The translations under genes were made by a program, and so were the position numbers. From Candidatus Mailhella excrementigallinarum (GTDB taxonomy: Bacteria; Desulfobacterota; Desulfovibrionia; Desulfovibrionales; Desulfovibrionaceae): 64,000 nt of DNA. The DNA is taken from positions 47,313 through 111,312 of the forward strand of contig CALUUZ010000011.1 of NCBI GenBank assembly GCA_944324075.1. The letters run 5' to 3'. How positions within the stretch are numbered: the first letter of the stretch is position 1; the number at the start of each line of letters is the position of its first letter. Under the pieces are notes generated by a model that worked only from the letters and a program-made list of their open reading frames with translations, did not search any database and was not told the DNA's origin. Of this stretch, positions 9,348 to 18,678 are shown piece after piece.

Positions 9348-10052
9348 ATGAACCTGCTTTATCTTTCCGACGTATTCTGTCCGTGGTGCTACGGCTTCGG
9401 GCCGGTAATGCGGCGCATTCTCGCCGACTATCCTGGAACTTCCGTTCGTGTGCTGGGCGGCGATCTTGTGGACGAAGCGCTGACCCTTTCCGAAATGAAG
9501 GAGGAACACCCCTCCATCCGGGAGTTTTTCGCCCGTCTGGAAACAACTACCGGACAATCCGCAGGCGCATTTCTGAAGATTCTGGAGGATGCGGGGAGCG
9601 GCGGGCCGGACTGGCGCATGTATTCCCCGGAAACAGGGCTTCCGCTTGCCGTGCTGAAAACTCTCGCGCCGGGGCATGAACTTGAGCAGATGGAAGCGTT
9701 CCAGCATGCCTTTTATGCCGAGGGCCGGGATGTGCTTGACATATCGGTTCAGCTCGATATTGCATCGCGCTGGGGTGTGGAAGCAGCCGTGTTCGAGGCG
9801 GCACGGGCCGACCCTGCCGTCCGCGTGCGCGCGGAAAAAGAGGCCGCCGAGGCCTCGGACATCATGGGAGAGTTTCGCCTGTACCCCACGCTGTACCTGG
9901 AAGGGGAGGGCGGACGCGAACTTCTGGCGCGCGGCTATGCGCCGTACGAGACGGTACGGGCCGGACTGGAGGCGGCGCTCTCCGGTAGAAACGGCGGTTT
10001 TGCCGAAGGCGCGGCCTGCGGCCTGGATGGAAGATGCTGCGGGCAGGCCTGA
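9348..10052 (+). CDS. DsbA-family thioredoxin-fold protein with CPWC motif
   Basis: The 234-residue protein opens directly with the thioredoxin strand and the active-site motif FCPWCYGF at about residues 11-18. A helical insertion and the cis-proline strand region (RLYPTLYLEGEG) follow. This is the layout of FrnE/2-hydroxychromene-isomerase-like DsbA relatives. There is no signal peptide, so it is probably cytoplasmic. The tail is cysteine-rich (AACGLDGRCCGQA), which is unusual and could bind metal or form disulfides. ATG 9348 is preferred over an upstream ATG at 9324 because AAGGA precedes it. The next gene starts 4 bp after the stop, so the two are probably coupled. Exact substrate unknown. 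Confidence 0.8.
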   Translation: MNLLYLSDVFCPWCYGFGPVMRRILADYPGTSVRVLGGDLVDEALTLSEMKEEHPSIREFFARLETTTGQSAGAFLKILEDAGSGGPDWRMYSPETGLPLAVLKTLAPGHELEQMEAFQHAFYAEGRDVLDISVQLDIASRWGVEAAVFEAARADPAVRVRAEKEAAEASDIMGEFRLYPTLYLEGEGGRELLARGYAPYETVRAGLEAALSGRNGGFAEGAACGLDGRCCGQA

Positions 10053-10056
10053 GCGC

Positions 10057-11115
10057 ATGGCCGGGCATTACGACATAGCTGTAATCGGGCTTGGCCCGGC
10101 GGGGGCTACGCTGGCCCGCCTTCTTTCTCCCCGGTTTCGCGTTCTGGCGCTGGACAGGAAGGGAGGGGAGGAGGGGTTCCGCAAGCCCTGCGGCGGTCTG
10201 CTTGCGCCTGACGCGCAAAGAGCGCTGGCGCGCTCCGCACTTTCCCTGCCGACACGTCTTCTGGTCGATCCGCAGATTTTTTCCGTACGGACGCTGGACG
10301 GCCCTTCGGGAAGAGTACGCGAGTACCCGCGCTGCTACATCAATCTGGACAGACATGCCTTCGATCTGTGGCTGATTTCGCTGATTCCTTCCCATGTCGA
10401 TATCCGGAGACCCGCGCGCTGCACTTCCATTACGCGGGGGGCGGCGGGATACCAGATCAGATGGCGGGAGGGAGGACGGGAAAACGAAGCCGGGGCGACA
10501 TTTGTTGTGGGCGCTGACGGCGCCGCGTCTCTGGTCAGAAGGACGTTCTTTCCCCGCGCCCGCATCCGGACGTACACCGCCATTCAGCAATGGTTTGAAG
10601 ACAGACATCTCCGTCCGCACTACGCCTGCATCTTTGATGAGCGGCTTACGGACTGTTACGCATGGGGGCTGACAAAGAACGGGTACTTCGTTTTCGGCGG
10701 AGCGTTCACGCCCCGGCATGCCCGGCGGCGTTTCGAGGAACTGAAGCTTGCCATGCGCGGGCGGGGCTTTCCGCTGGAACGCCCGATCCGCACGGAGGCA
10801 TGCGCCGTGCTTCGTCCTGCAGGCCCGGCGGATATCTGCTGCGGAGGCGAAGAGGTCTTTCTTGTGGGGGAGGCGGCTGGTCTTGTCAGTCCCAGTTCCC
10901 TGGAAGGCATGAGCTATGCGTTTGAAAGCGCGGGAGAGCTTTCCGCCGTGTTTAATGCCCGGCTGTCGGAGCCGGGTCGGGCATATTGCCGGAAAATCCA
11001 GCCGCTCCGCTTCCGGCTGCTGGCAAAAATCGCAAAGTGCCCGTTCATCTTTTCCCCTCCATTGCGAAGGCTGGTCATGGCCGGCGGGATCGGCAGCCTT
11101 CCGGAAGGGTATTGA
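10057..11115 (+). CDS. FAD-dependent oxidoreductase, geranylgeranyl reductase-like family
   Basis: The 352-residue protein has the N-terminal Rossmann FAD motif IGLGPAGATLARLL, the family signature KPCGGLL, the second FAD motif VVGADGAASLVRR and the late GEAAGLVSPSSLEGMSYAFESA block, of which EAAGLVSPSSLEG is the core. Members reduce isoprenoid double bonds or oxidise/halogenate aromatic substrates; archaeal and plant enzymes reduce geranylgeranyl groups. The bacterial role here is not known. It starts 4 bp after the DsbA-like gene and probably shares its transcript. Confidence 0.8.
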   Translation: MAGHYDIAVIGLGPAGATLARLLSPRFRVLALDRKGGEEGFRKPCGGLLAPDAQRALARSALSLPTRLLVDPQIFSVRTLDGPSGRVREYPRCYINLDRHAFDLWLISLIPSHVDIRRPARCTSITRGAAGYQIRWREGGRENEAGATFVVGADGAASLVRRTFFPRARIRTYTAIQQWFEDRHLRPHYACIFDERLTDCYAWGLTKNGYFVFGGAFTPRHARRRFEELKLAMRGRGFPLERPIRTEACAVLRPAGPADICCGGEEVFLVGEAAGLVSPSSLEGMSYAFESAGELSAVFNARLSEPGRAYCRKIQPLRFRLLAKIAKCPFIFSPPLRRLVMAGGIGSLPEGY

Positions 11116-11314
11116 GGCGTTCCGGAAGGAAACGGCCCGGCAATGGGGTTGCGTCGGGCCGCGCGCGTCAGAGCCGCAGACTCCGGGGAAGGAGGGAGAA
11201 ATTCTGCCCCCGGTATGGGGAAATTCTTCTTTGCGTTCCCTGTTTTCCAGGCTTCAGCCTTTGCCGGGCATGCTCATGGCCATGTCGTCTTCACCTGCCC
11301 AAGGATGTGTGCCG

Positions 11315-11800
11315 TCAGAAGGCGGCAGAACCTTTCGCGAGTTCTTCGGCCATGTGTTCAATGTAGGTGAAGGCATCTTCTTCGCAGGGCAGCACGGACA
11401 GCCGGGACCCCTGTTTCAGAAGTTCCATGCCCAGCAGAGCGGCCTGACGGCGCAGCAGCGCGCGGGAAACGGGCGGATTGAAGCGTTTGATCAGTTTTAC
11501 ATCCACCATGTACCAGCGGGGATTTTCCGGAGTGGCGGCAGGGTCGAAGTGGTTGGCGTCCGGATCCTGCGCGGTGTGATCGGGGTATCCTTCCCTCACC
11601 ACTTCCACCAGTCCTGCGATCTCGGGGGTCTTGCCGCTGTGATAAAAGAATCCCAGGTCTCCCGCTCTCATGTCGTCACGCATGAAGTTCCGGGCCTGAT
11701 AATTGCGTACTCCGTCCCATGCCGTGGTCTGGTTCGGTGAATTCGCCAGATCATCCAGGGAAAAACAGTCGGGTTCACTCTTGAATATCCAGTAGCGCAT
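11315..11800 (-). CDS. EVE domain protein (THYN1/PUA-like)
   Basis: The 161-residue protein starts MRYWIFKSEPDCFSLDDL and continues with WDGVRNYQARNFM and GDLGFFYHS, the hallmark stretches of the EVE fold, a PUA relative that binds modified bases. Full length for the family. Convergent with the preceding oxidoreductase gene and divergent from the glycosyltransferase gene. The 199 bases between it and the oxidoreductase gene hold a short GC hairpin near 11131 but no clear terminator. Confidence 0.9.
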   Translation of the reverse strand: MRYWIFKSEPDCFSLDDLANSPNQTTAWDGVRNYQARNFMRDDMRAGDLGFFYHSGKTPEIAGLVEVVREGYPDHTAQDPDANHFDPAATPENPRWYMVDVKLIKRFNPPVSRALLRRQAALLGMELLKQGSRLSVLPCEEDAFTYIEHMAEELAKGSAAF

Positions 11801-12090
11801 GGCGGCCTCGCAGCATGTTGTGTCCGATGGGACATGTCGGGCTGTGTTTTGTTCCCGGAAAAAAGATAATTTTTCCCTGTTGCGGCTGACTTGTCAAACC
11901 TGAAGGACCGACGTCTGCGTCATGGGTCGGTTCCAGGCGCGGAGACATATCCGAACCGCATGTTCCGCTGATTGCGCCCGCGTATTTCTCCGCCTCGTCC
12001 GGAATGTCCGCAAGAGTATTGCAACAGGGGGAAAGGGCACATATACTGCGTCTCTCGTTACTCGCCACGCCTGATGCTGAAGGAGTCGAC

Positions 12091-13149
12091 ATGACGCAGG
12101 AACCTCTGCCCCGCAAGCCGGAGATTTCCCGGTGGCGGAAACTGATTCTGATTCGTACGGATCGGATTGGCGACATGCTGGTGACTACTCCATGCATACG
12201 GGCGATACGGCAGGCCCTGCCGGATATCCGGCTTGATATGCTGGCTTCCGCCCATAATTCCCCGGCCATATGCGGCAATCCGTATCTTGACGGCATTCAT
12301 GTTTTTGACCGCAGGCATCCCCTGAGCTGGGGGAAACTTGTGTCGCGCCTGCGCGCCGAGCGTTATGATGCCGCGCTGGTATTCAACAGCAATTCCCGCA
12401 GTGCCAGTTTTCTGAGCATGCTGATAGGGGTCCCCGAACGTGTTGGGTTCAGCGGGGCGCCCCTGCGCGGAGGCAGGATACGCTGGGGCTATGGCAGCAC
12501 ATATACAAATCTTCCCCGGGGAGGGGGCAGCGTTCAGGTCACGCTGGACATGCTGGAAAAACTGGACGCCATCGGCATACCGGCAGCCTCGCCGCATATG
12601 GATTTTGTCGTGCCGGGGGAACTGACGCAGGCCATGCGGCGGAGTTTTCCCCTCATGCCGGGACGTTTGAGGCTGGCTCTGTTTGTGGGCAACATCAAGA
12701 AGGTGACGAAGCGCTGGCCTGTGGAAAAATTTCGGACGCTGGCGCTGCGTTTGCTGGAAACGGAAGAGGATCTGGATATCGTCATTTTAACGGGACCTTC
12801 GGATCAGCCTCTTCTCAAGGGATTTGCCGGTGTAAGCAACCCGCGCCTTTCGTATTTCACCGGACGCACCCTGCAGGAAAGCGGAGCCTTTTTGCAGACC
12901 TGCTGCGCCATGGTCGCCGGGTCCAGCGGGCCTACCCATGTGGCTGCCGCCCTGGATGTGCCGGTATTGTCCGTAACCACACGGTACTCTGCCACTGTAT
13001 GGGGAACACTGGGGAAATATGATGACTGCGTCACTCCCGATACGGATACTCCTGACATGCGCGGCATCGCCATGGAACCCGTGGAGGCCATGGTGCGAAA
13101 GTTTCTGGCCGGAGAACGCGCGCGCCGCATGGAGCGCGGAACTGATTAA
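12091..13149 (+). CDS. Glycosyltransferase family 9 (ADP-heptose:LPS heptosyltransferase-like)
   Basis: The 352-residue protein begins its Rossmann domain with LILIRTDRIGDMLVTTPCIR, the GT9 acceptor-domain signature. It has the C-terminal donor-binding segment AGSSGPTHVAAALDVPVLSV. Family members add L-glycero-D-manno-heptose to the LPS inner core on the cytoplasmic face of the inner membrane. An AAGGAG site lies 6 bp before ATG 12091; an upstream in-frame start at 12004 lacks one and adds unrelated sequence. No other LPS gene is adjacent, so which heptose is added is unknown. The 290 bp upstream separate it divergently from the EVE gene. Confidence 0.88.
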   Translation: MTQEPLPRKPEISRWRKLILIRTDRIGDMLVTTPCIRAIRQALPDIRLDMLASAHNSPAICGNPYLDGIHVFDRRHPLSWGKLVSRLRAERYDAALVFNSNSRSASFLSMLIGVPERVGFSGAPLRGGRIRWGYGSTYTNLPRGGGSVQVTLDMLEKLDAIGIPAASPHMDFVVPGELTQAMRRSFPLMPGRLRLALFVGNIKKVTKRWPVEKFRTLALRLLETEEDLDIVILTGPSDQPLLKGFAGVSNPRLSYFTGRTLQESGAFLQTCCAMVAGSSGPTHVAAALDVPVLSVTTRYSATVWGTLGKYDDCVTPDTDTPDMRGIAMEPVEAMVRKFLAGERARRMERGTD

Positions 13150-13331
13150 CCCGTCTTCACGGAAAGGCATCCTCTGCCGGATTGAACACGGGGCCTGCCA
13201 TTCCCGCCATGGAGACGCGAACCCCATATCCTGAAGTTGCCTGCTCTTCTGCGGACAGGCGTCCTGTCGATATGAGCAGCCAAGAGGCAGGGAACAGCCC
13301 GCTGTGTCCCGTCTGCCGGGAAACAGGACCG

Positions 13332-13648
13332 TCATTGCATCTTGAAGCGTTCCGGCGCATATGCGGCGTGGAGAACTCCGGCGGGCATGACAATGCTTTC
13401 CCCTGCATGCGGCAGATGCTCCTTTCCGTTGATGGAGACTCTCTCCTCGCCGTCCGGAGCCGTGACCGGCGCGTCGCCGGGAGAGTCTGCGCGCTGATTT
13501 CCTCGTTCTTGTCAAAGACAAACAGCGTTACATTGTGGTGTCTGGTTTATGCCGGCGTCTTGCTGACGAGCTGGCCTGGCTGGTATGTCACCATATCCGT
13601 CAGATTCAGGACTACGGCGTGTTCGATATTCCTGATGCGCTTTTCCAT
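13332..13648 (-). pseudogene. Decayed cupin-domain protein
   Basis: Read on the minus strand from ATG 13648, the frame gives MEKRIRNIEHAVVLNLTD and continues to a TAA after SKTPA. The same frame then resumes with HHNVTLFVFDKNEEISAQ and later with KEHLPHAGESIVMPAGVLHA, the metal-binding/second cupin motif. Between those blocks the expected PGDA...DGE stretch lies in another frame, so at least one stop and two compensating frameshifts are present. The intact relatives are small anaerobe cupins of about 110 residues. It appears to be a relic. Confidence 0.7.
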
Positions 13649-13693
13649 GGCGGATATCCCCGTTTGGGGATAATTATGCGGCTGTAGGCCGTC

Positions 13694-13804
13694 ATGATGG
13701 CCGAGAATGGCGGATCAAGCGGATCGAACTGGACGGATGGTGGCCTGTTGTTGGACTGGTGGGGGCTTGCGGGAAATCGGGAGAAAGAAAAAGGCGTCGA
13801 GTAA
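13694..13804 (+). CDS. Possible small protein (36 aa), unrecognised
   Basis: A short open frame starting ATGATG encodes MMAENGGSSGSNWTDGG then LLLDWWGLAGNREKEK. It is rich in Gly, Trp and charged residues and has no signal peptide. It resembles tiny accessory proteins near phage-like regulators only in general character. No clear ribosome-binding site. A second tiny frame follows 24 bp later. Coding status is uncertain. Confidence 0.3.
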   Translation: MMAENGGSSGSNWTDGGLLLDWWGLAGNREKEKGVE

Positions 13805-13826
13805 GAGTTGAGAACGGGAGGCCCTT

Positions 13827-14291
13827 TTATGGGCAAGTTGTCACGATACTCGAGAACGAAAAAAGCCATGTCATATGTCGATTCTGACATAAAACCAGGG
13901 CTATTTTTTTAATGCTCGGGCCGACTTCGCTGCTTTCCGCACGAAAGCCGTGAGTGAGCTCGTATCTGCGTTTACGCTCCTCCAGTCGGGCAGCCTTCTC
14001 CCGAAGTTCCCCGTTCTCGCGTGGCAGGGCTTCCTTATCATGGTGGAGTTGGCGGTTTTTTGAATAGTTGATTGCAGTGATATTTTTTCTTGATCGTGTT
14101 CAGAAAAGGAGCCATCCGGCACTTCTATTCAAAATAGAACATACAGATTTCAAATCTGAACTTGGCGGTTCAGAGTCTCCCCGCTCAAATCTTCCCCATG
14201 AACTTTTATGAAGCCCCACCAATGCAGCAAATTCTGCCTGTGGCATGCCATTTCGTATAAGTTTGAGGCGAACTGGCAGCGAAGTGTTCAA
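13827..14291 (-). pseudogene. XRE-type phage repressor-like regulator interrupted by an in-frame TGA
   Basis: The first 63 codons encode a helix-turn-helix domain (AEFAALVGLHKSSWGRFERG, then ILNRSAGWLLF) followed by TGA. The same frame continues past the stop into a hydrophilic, coiled-coil-like stretch (PRENGELREKAARLEERKRR), the usual architecture of Desulfovibrio phage-type repressors: HTH, hinge, Leu/Glu/Arg coil. A single nonsense change is the simplest reading. The far end of the frame is uncertain. It lies just downstream of a tRNA-Thr and may be the remnant of an integrated element (inference). Confidence 0.65.
13829..13912 (+). CDS. Possible small basic protein (27 aa), unrecognised
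   Basis: ATG 13829 is preceded by GGGAGG 8 bp upstream. It encodes a basic peptide starting MGKLSRYSRTKKAMSYVDSD. It overlaps the tail of the interrupted XRE-type frame on the other strand, so at most one of the two is real over this stretch. Confidence 0.3.
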   Translation: MGKLSRYSRTKKAMSYVDSDIKPGLFF

Positions 14292-14411
14292 GTTTTATCT
14301 CCGCGAAGTTGAACAGCGGCTCCGCCTGCGGTTCTTTCCTGCAGCAAAATGAAAGAAAGTGCCATGGAACGGCAGGAAGGGGGCATCGGAATGAACTACG
14401 GAAGAGGCGAC

Positions 14412-14441
14412 AAAAAAAGGATCCGAAAAAAACTCGGATCC
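14412..14441 (-). terminator. Terminator after tRNA-Thr
   Basis: On the minus strand GGATCCG, a loop containing T7, then CGGATCC is followed by TTTTTTT. It lies about 10 bp past the CCA end of the tRNA. Confidence 0.9.
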
Positions 14442-14451
14442 CTGCTGTTCA

Positions 14452-14527
<76 letters not shown>

Positions 14528-14592
14528 GTGTTGTCGTGTATATGCCGGAAAACGGCGCCATGTCAAGTTCCGGGCATGTGAACTCCGGAGGC

Positions 14593-15714
14593 TCAGCCCT
14601 TGACCGCCTTTCCGAGCTTGTCCATGGCCTTTTTGACTTTGCCGGCAATACCGGAGTCTTTGGCTTTGGTGGCTTCCTCAAATTCTTTGAGCAGACGGAT
14701 CTGGTCTTCGGACAGCCTGGTGGGGGTCAGCACTCGCACTTCGATAAGCAGATCGCCCACGCGCTTCTCGCCCGGATAGGGCAGGCCCTTGCCCTGAAGC
14801 CGGAAAACGGCGCCGCTCTGCGTTCCCCTGGGGATGTCAAGCTCAATGGGGTCCGCAAGTGTGGGCACTTCTATGCGTGCGCCGAGCGCGGCCTGAGGGA
14901 AGCTGATTTCCGTGACATAGATGAGGTTCTGGCCGTCACGCTCGAAGGTCTTGTCATCCTCTACCGTCAGAACCACATAAAGATCGCCCGGAGGGCCGCC
15001 GTGTACGCCTGCCTCGCCTTCTCCGCGCAGGCGCAGCCGGGCGCCGGTATAGACACCCGCCGGAATGCGCACGGTCAGCTCGCGATTCTGGAGGATGGTT
15101 CCCTTGCCCTTGCACCTGGGGCAGGGATGGGGAATGGTATACCCTTGGCCTCCGCACGCGCCGCAGGGGACGCTGATCTGGAAGAAGCCCTGGGAGTGGC
15201 GCACCTGTCCTGTACCGCCGCACTGTTTGCATGGTTCGGTACTTGTGCCTGGAGCGGTTCCCTTGCCATGGCACTCGTCACATTCCACATGACGGGGAAT
15301 GGTGACGGGCACTTCCGTACCGCTTGCCGCCTGGCGGAAGCTGATCTTCATGTTGTAGCGGAGATCCGCCCCCGCTTCGGGGCGAGGGCCGCCTCGCGTG
15401 CGGGAACCGAAGCCGAACAGATCACCGAAGATGTCACCGAACTGGGAGAAAATGTCTTCCGCGCTGGAGAAACCGCCGCGTCCCGCGCCAAAGGGATCGG
15501 CTGTCCCGTAGCGGTCATAGTTGGCTCTGCGCTCCGGGTCGCGCAGCGTATCATACGCTTCGGCTGCTTCCTTGAATTTCTGTTCCGCCTCGGGATTGTC
15601 CGGATTGCGATCCGGATGGTACTGCAGGGCAAGCTTGCGATAGGCGTGCTTGATCTCCTCGGCGCTGGCGCTGCGCGTCACGCCGAGTACTTCATAAAAA
15701 TCGCGCTGACTCAT
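14593..15714 (-). CDS. dnaJ: Chaperone DnaJ (Hsp40)
   Basis: The 373-residue type I Hsp40 stimulates DnaK ATPase and delivers unfolded proteins. The J domain (about 1-70) carries the HPD motif in [17 protein letters not shown] Gly/Phe-rich linker follows (about 75-120). The zinc region has four CxxCxGxG-type repeats ([32 protein letters not shown]), then two C-terminal beta-barrel domains. dnaK and grpE are not in the window. The gene lies 21 bp downstream of rpoZ in the same direction. Confidence 0.97.
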   Translation of the reverse strand: MSQRDFYEVLGVTRSASAEEIKHAYRKLALQYHPDRNPDNPEAEQKFKEAAEAYDTLRDPERRANYDRYGTADPFGAGRGGFSSAEDIFSQFGDIFGDLFGFGSRTRGGPRPEAGADLRYNMKISFRQAASGTEVPVTIPRHVECDECHGKGTAPGTSTEPCKQCGGTGQVRHSQGFFQISVPCGACGGQGYTIPHPCPRCKGKGTILQNRELTVRIPAGVYTGARLRLRGEGEAGVHGGPPGDLYVVLTVEDDKTFERDGQNLIYVTEISFPQAALGARIEVPTLADPIELDIPRGTQSGAVFRLQGKGLPYPGEKRVGDLLIEVRVLTPTRLSEDQIRLLKEFEEATKAKDSGIAGKVKKAMDKLGKAVKG

Positions 15715-15735
15715 GGAAATGCGGCCCCTGCAAGG

Positions 15736-15972
15736 CTAGTCGTCCAGAACGGGGGAGGCGCCTTCCTCCAGCGGGGTATAGAAACGGCGGTCTTCGGGCA
15801 GAATTTTGCCGGCGGCGATTTCACGCAGGGCGGTGACGACCTCCTTGTTCTTGGAGTCTACCAGCGGCTCATAGCCTTCACGGTACTGGTGCACACGCTT
15901 GATGGCCATCTGCACCAGCAAAAAACGGTTGTCCACGCGCTGCTGACAATCTTCCACGGTAATGCGGGCCAT
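15736..15972 (-). CDS. rpoZ: RNA polymerase omega subunit
   Basis: The 78-residue protein begins [20 protein letters not shown], the omega signature, followed by the conserved helix and a variable acidic tail. It assists assembly of beta-prime into RNA polymerase. Upstream neighbour rnr is 160 bp away on the same strand; dnaJ follows closely. Confidence 0.94.
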   Translation of the reverse strand: MARITVEDCQQRVDNRFLLVQMAIKRVHQYREGYEPLVDSKNKEVVTALREIAAGKILPEDRRFYTPLEEGASPVLDD

Positions 15973-16131
15973 ATTGCCTCCTGCATCGCGCCGGAGCGCG
16001 AAATGAGTATGAGCTTGCGCCGGAAGGCGCTCTTTTCATGCCCGTCGTTCTTCCCGCCGGGGGAAAAAAGACGCAGAATATATTTCAGAATAATGCCGAA
16101 CCATGTTTTTTAATCCCGGGAAAAAAGTCTG

Positions 16132-18678
16132 TCAAGCTTTAAACCCTGTCCGCCGGGAACGCGTGTTGTCATCCTTCTTCCTTTTTTTTCCCGGGATTTC
16201 GCTTCGGGAAGAGGCGCGCTTCACCCGTGCAGCTTTCACAGCGTCATGGCGTCGGGGGGAGCGCGTTTTTCCGGCAAGGGCTTTTTTCTGTCCCTTCCGG
16301 GCCGGCCGGTGTCCCCCGCCGTGCAGGGCAAGATTGATTTCAAGTCTGCCGGGATTGACTCCGATCAGGCGTACCTTGACGCCCTGCCCCAGGCGGTAGG
16401 CCTCGTTTCCGGTCGTGCCGCGCAGTTCCTGCCGCTCGGCATCATACTCGAAATAGTCCTGCCCCAGCGTTTCCACGCGGATCATGCCTTCCAGCGGCAT
16501 TCCTTCCAGTTCGACAAACAGGCCGAAATGCGTCACCCCGCAGATGACGCCGTTGAAGTTTTCCCCAATCCGTGCCTGCAGCAGCAGGCAGCCGAAACGG
16601 CGGGTGATTTCCCTCTCCGCGTCCTGTGCCGCGCGTTCGCGTTCATTGCAGCGTTCGGCCGCGGCCAGCAGCTTGTGCCCGGCGGGAATGGTTCCTCCCG
16701 GATCAAGTCCGAGCGCATATTTGAGCGCGCGGTGCGTGATCAGGTCGGCATAGCGGCGGATGGGGGAAGTAAAATGGCAGTAGCAGCGCGACGCCAGCCC
16801 GAAGTGGCCGTCCTCTTCCGGATCATAACGGGCCTGCATCATGGCGCGCAGACAGAGCCGGTTGACAAGGAAAATCTGTTCCGGCCGCAGATCGTTTCTG
16901 TTGCGCGCCGCGTTCAGGAGGCCCGGCAGCCAGTCCGCGCTCTTCACGGATTTTGCGGGAGAGGGCAGCGGCAGTTCCAGCCCTGTGGCATTCAGCCCGC
17001 GTGCCAGTTCTTCCAGCTTTTCCGTGGAAGGAGCGGGGTGCACGCGGTACAGGAACGGGACTTGCCTTTCCGTGAGGAAGCGGGCCACGGCTTCGTTGGC
17101 CGCGACCATGAACGCTTCAATGAGGCGGTGACTGAACAGGCGTTCGCGGTTGCCGACTCCCGTCACCCTGCCGTTTTCCATGCTGAACTCCGCTTCCGGC
17201 AGATCGAAATCCAGTCCTCCGGCGCCATGGCGTTTTCTGATCAGCAGCCCGGCCAGCTCCGCTGCGTCCTCCAGCATGGCGGAGAGTTCAGGCGCGGGAA
17301 GCGACGGAGGAATTTCGCCGGGACGGGAAGAGGACAGCCGTGAAGATTGCGGGAACGCAGTTCCCTCCCGTTTCTTCAGCATATTCTCGACCTGGGTATA
17401 GGTGAGGCGCGCGCGGGAACGGATCAGGGCGTTGGAAAAACGTGCGGAAACAGGGATTCCCCCGCGATCAAAACTGATATCGGCGATCATCGCCCGGCGG
17501 TCTTCTCCGGGGCGCAGGCTGCACGCGCCGTTGCTCAGTGCCTCGGGCAGCATGGGCTCCACGGAGGAGGGAAAATAGCAGGAGTTGCCGCGCTCGAAAG
17601 CTTCGCGATCCAGCGGGCCGCGCGGACGCACATAATGGGAAACGTCGGCGATGGCCACCAGCAGCCGCCAGCCTCCGGCATCGCGGGTGACGAAGACGGC
17701 ATCGTCAAAGTCCCGGGCGTCCTCGCCATCAATGGTGACGAAGGAGAACGAACGCATATCCTTCAGGCCGGAAGCGGCCGCAGGAGGTTCTGCGGCCGCC
17801 CTCTCGGCTTCCGTCAGGGCGTTGTCGGGAAAGGTTGTGGGAATGCGGTGGTTGAGCTTTGTCAAATCTTCCTGAACGCGGGCATCGTCTTCCCGTCCCA
17901 GCGACTCCAGCGCCGTAGCCGACCATAAGGGCGGAAGAGGGCGGAAAACTCCCTTCCGGCGCGAAGGATGTTCCCTGCGCCGGGAAATGCGGCTGTTTGC
18001 GGCGGAAAGTCCGGGAGAGGAACCGGATGTGTCAAGCCTGTCTCCTGCTGTGACGCGCAGAAGTTCACCCTCGGCAGGGGGATGGGGCAGTCCGGATACG
18101 TCGACCAGAAGCTCCATATCCAGGCGGGGATCTGCGGGACGGCAAAGCACGGCCGACACGGAAGAGGCAAGGGGATGAGCCGGCGGGGAACAGCGCAGAA
18201 CACGCGCGGTCAACTGCCGGCGGGGACGTTCCAGCACGGCAAGCACGCGGCCTTCGGCATGAAGTCCGGCGCGGCGCCCGTGCGCGCCGGCATTCGGCCG
18301 GGGAAAAAGGGAAATTTCCACAGTATCGCCGTCCCAGGCTTCACCGAGTTCTCCGGGCGCGATAAAGATGTCATCCGGGCGTTTGCCGGATGTGTTTTCG
18401 GGGCGCACAAATGCGGCTCCGGAACGCTGGACGGAGAGGATGCCGCGCAGGCGTTTCAGGCGGGATGCAGGCGTCCATGCCCCGCCGCGCAGGTGAATGA
18501 CGAGTCCCTCATCTGCCAGTCCGCGCAGTGTTTCAAGCACCGCGCGCTTGGCCCGCCGGGCCAGGCCCAGCCTTCGCATGATGTCGTCCAGGCGCAGGGG
18601 AGCGCCGGGGGTAAGCACGGCAAGAATTTCACCGCGCAGGGCGTTATCGGAAAAAGAGGAAAGTTCTTGTTTTTTCAA
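16132..18678 (-). CDS. rnr: Ribonuclease R (RNB-family 3'-5' exoribonuclease)
   Basis: The protein of about 848 residues has an N-terminal winged-helix/cold-shock region, the RNB catalytic domain with the metal aspartates in IDGEDARDFDDAVFV, and an S1 domain near the C-terminus (RIGENFNGVICGVTHFGLFV). It ends in a Lys/Arg-rich tail, as in RNase R rather than RNase II. It degrades structured RNA. I chose the TTG at 18678, which overlaps the lpxK stop as TTGA and gives translational coupling. An ATG at 18744 is possible but would overlap lpxK by 70 bp. The linker between OB and RNB domains is Ser/Arg-rich and longer than usual. Confidence 0.92.
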   Translation of the reverse strand: MKKQELSSFSDNALRGEILAVLTPGAPLRLDDIMRRLGLARRAKRAVLETLRGLADEGLVIHLRGGAWTPASRLKRLRGILSVQRSGAAFVRPENTSGKRPDDIFIAPGELGEAWDGDTVEISLFPRPNAGAHGRRAGLHAEGRVLAVLERPRRQLTARVLRCSPPAHPLASSVSAVLCRPADPRLDMELLVDVSGLPHPPAEGELLRVTAGDRLDTSGSSPGLSAANSRISRRREHPSRRKGVFRPLPPLWSATALESLGREDDARVQEDLTKLNHRIPTTFPDNALTEAERAAAEPPAAASGLKDMRSFSFVTIDGEDARDFDDAVFVTRDAGGWRLLVAIADVSHYVRPRGPLDREAFERGNSCYFPSSVEPMLPEALSNGACSLRPGEDRRAMIADISFDRGGIPVSARFSNALIRSRARLTYTQVENMLKKREGTAFPQSSRLSSSRPGEIPPSLPAPELSAMLEDAAELAGLLIRKRHGAGGLDFDLPEAEFSMENGRVTGVGNRERLFSHRLIEAFMVAANEAVARFLTERQVPFLYRVHPAPSTEKLEELARGLNATGLELPLPSPAKSVKSADWLPGLLNAARNRNDLRPEQIFLVNRLCLRAMMQARYDPEEDGHFGLASRCYCHFTSPIRRYADLITHRALKYALGLDPGGTIPAGHKLLAAAERCNERERAAQDAEREITRRFGCLLLQARIGENFNGVICGVTHFGLFVELEGMPLEGMIRVETLGQDYFEYDAERQELRGTTGNEAYRLGQGVKVRLIGVNPGRLEINLALHGGGHRPARKGQKKALAGKTRSPRRHDAVKAARVKRASSRSEIPGKKRKKDDNTRSRRTGFKA

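Noticed and set aside
14100..14105. The in-frame TGA of the XRE-type gene as a selenocysteine codon.
   Set aside because: Selenocysteine has no place in an HTH repressor hinge and no SECIS-like hairpin is evident after it. A nonsense mutation is simpler.
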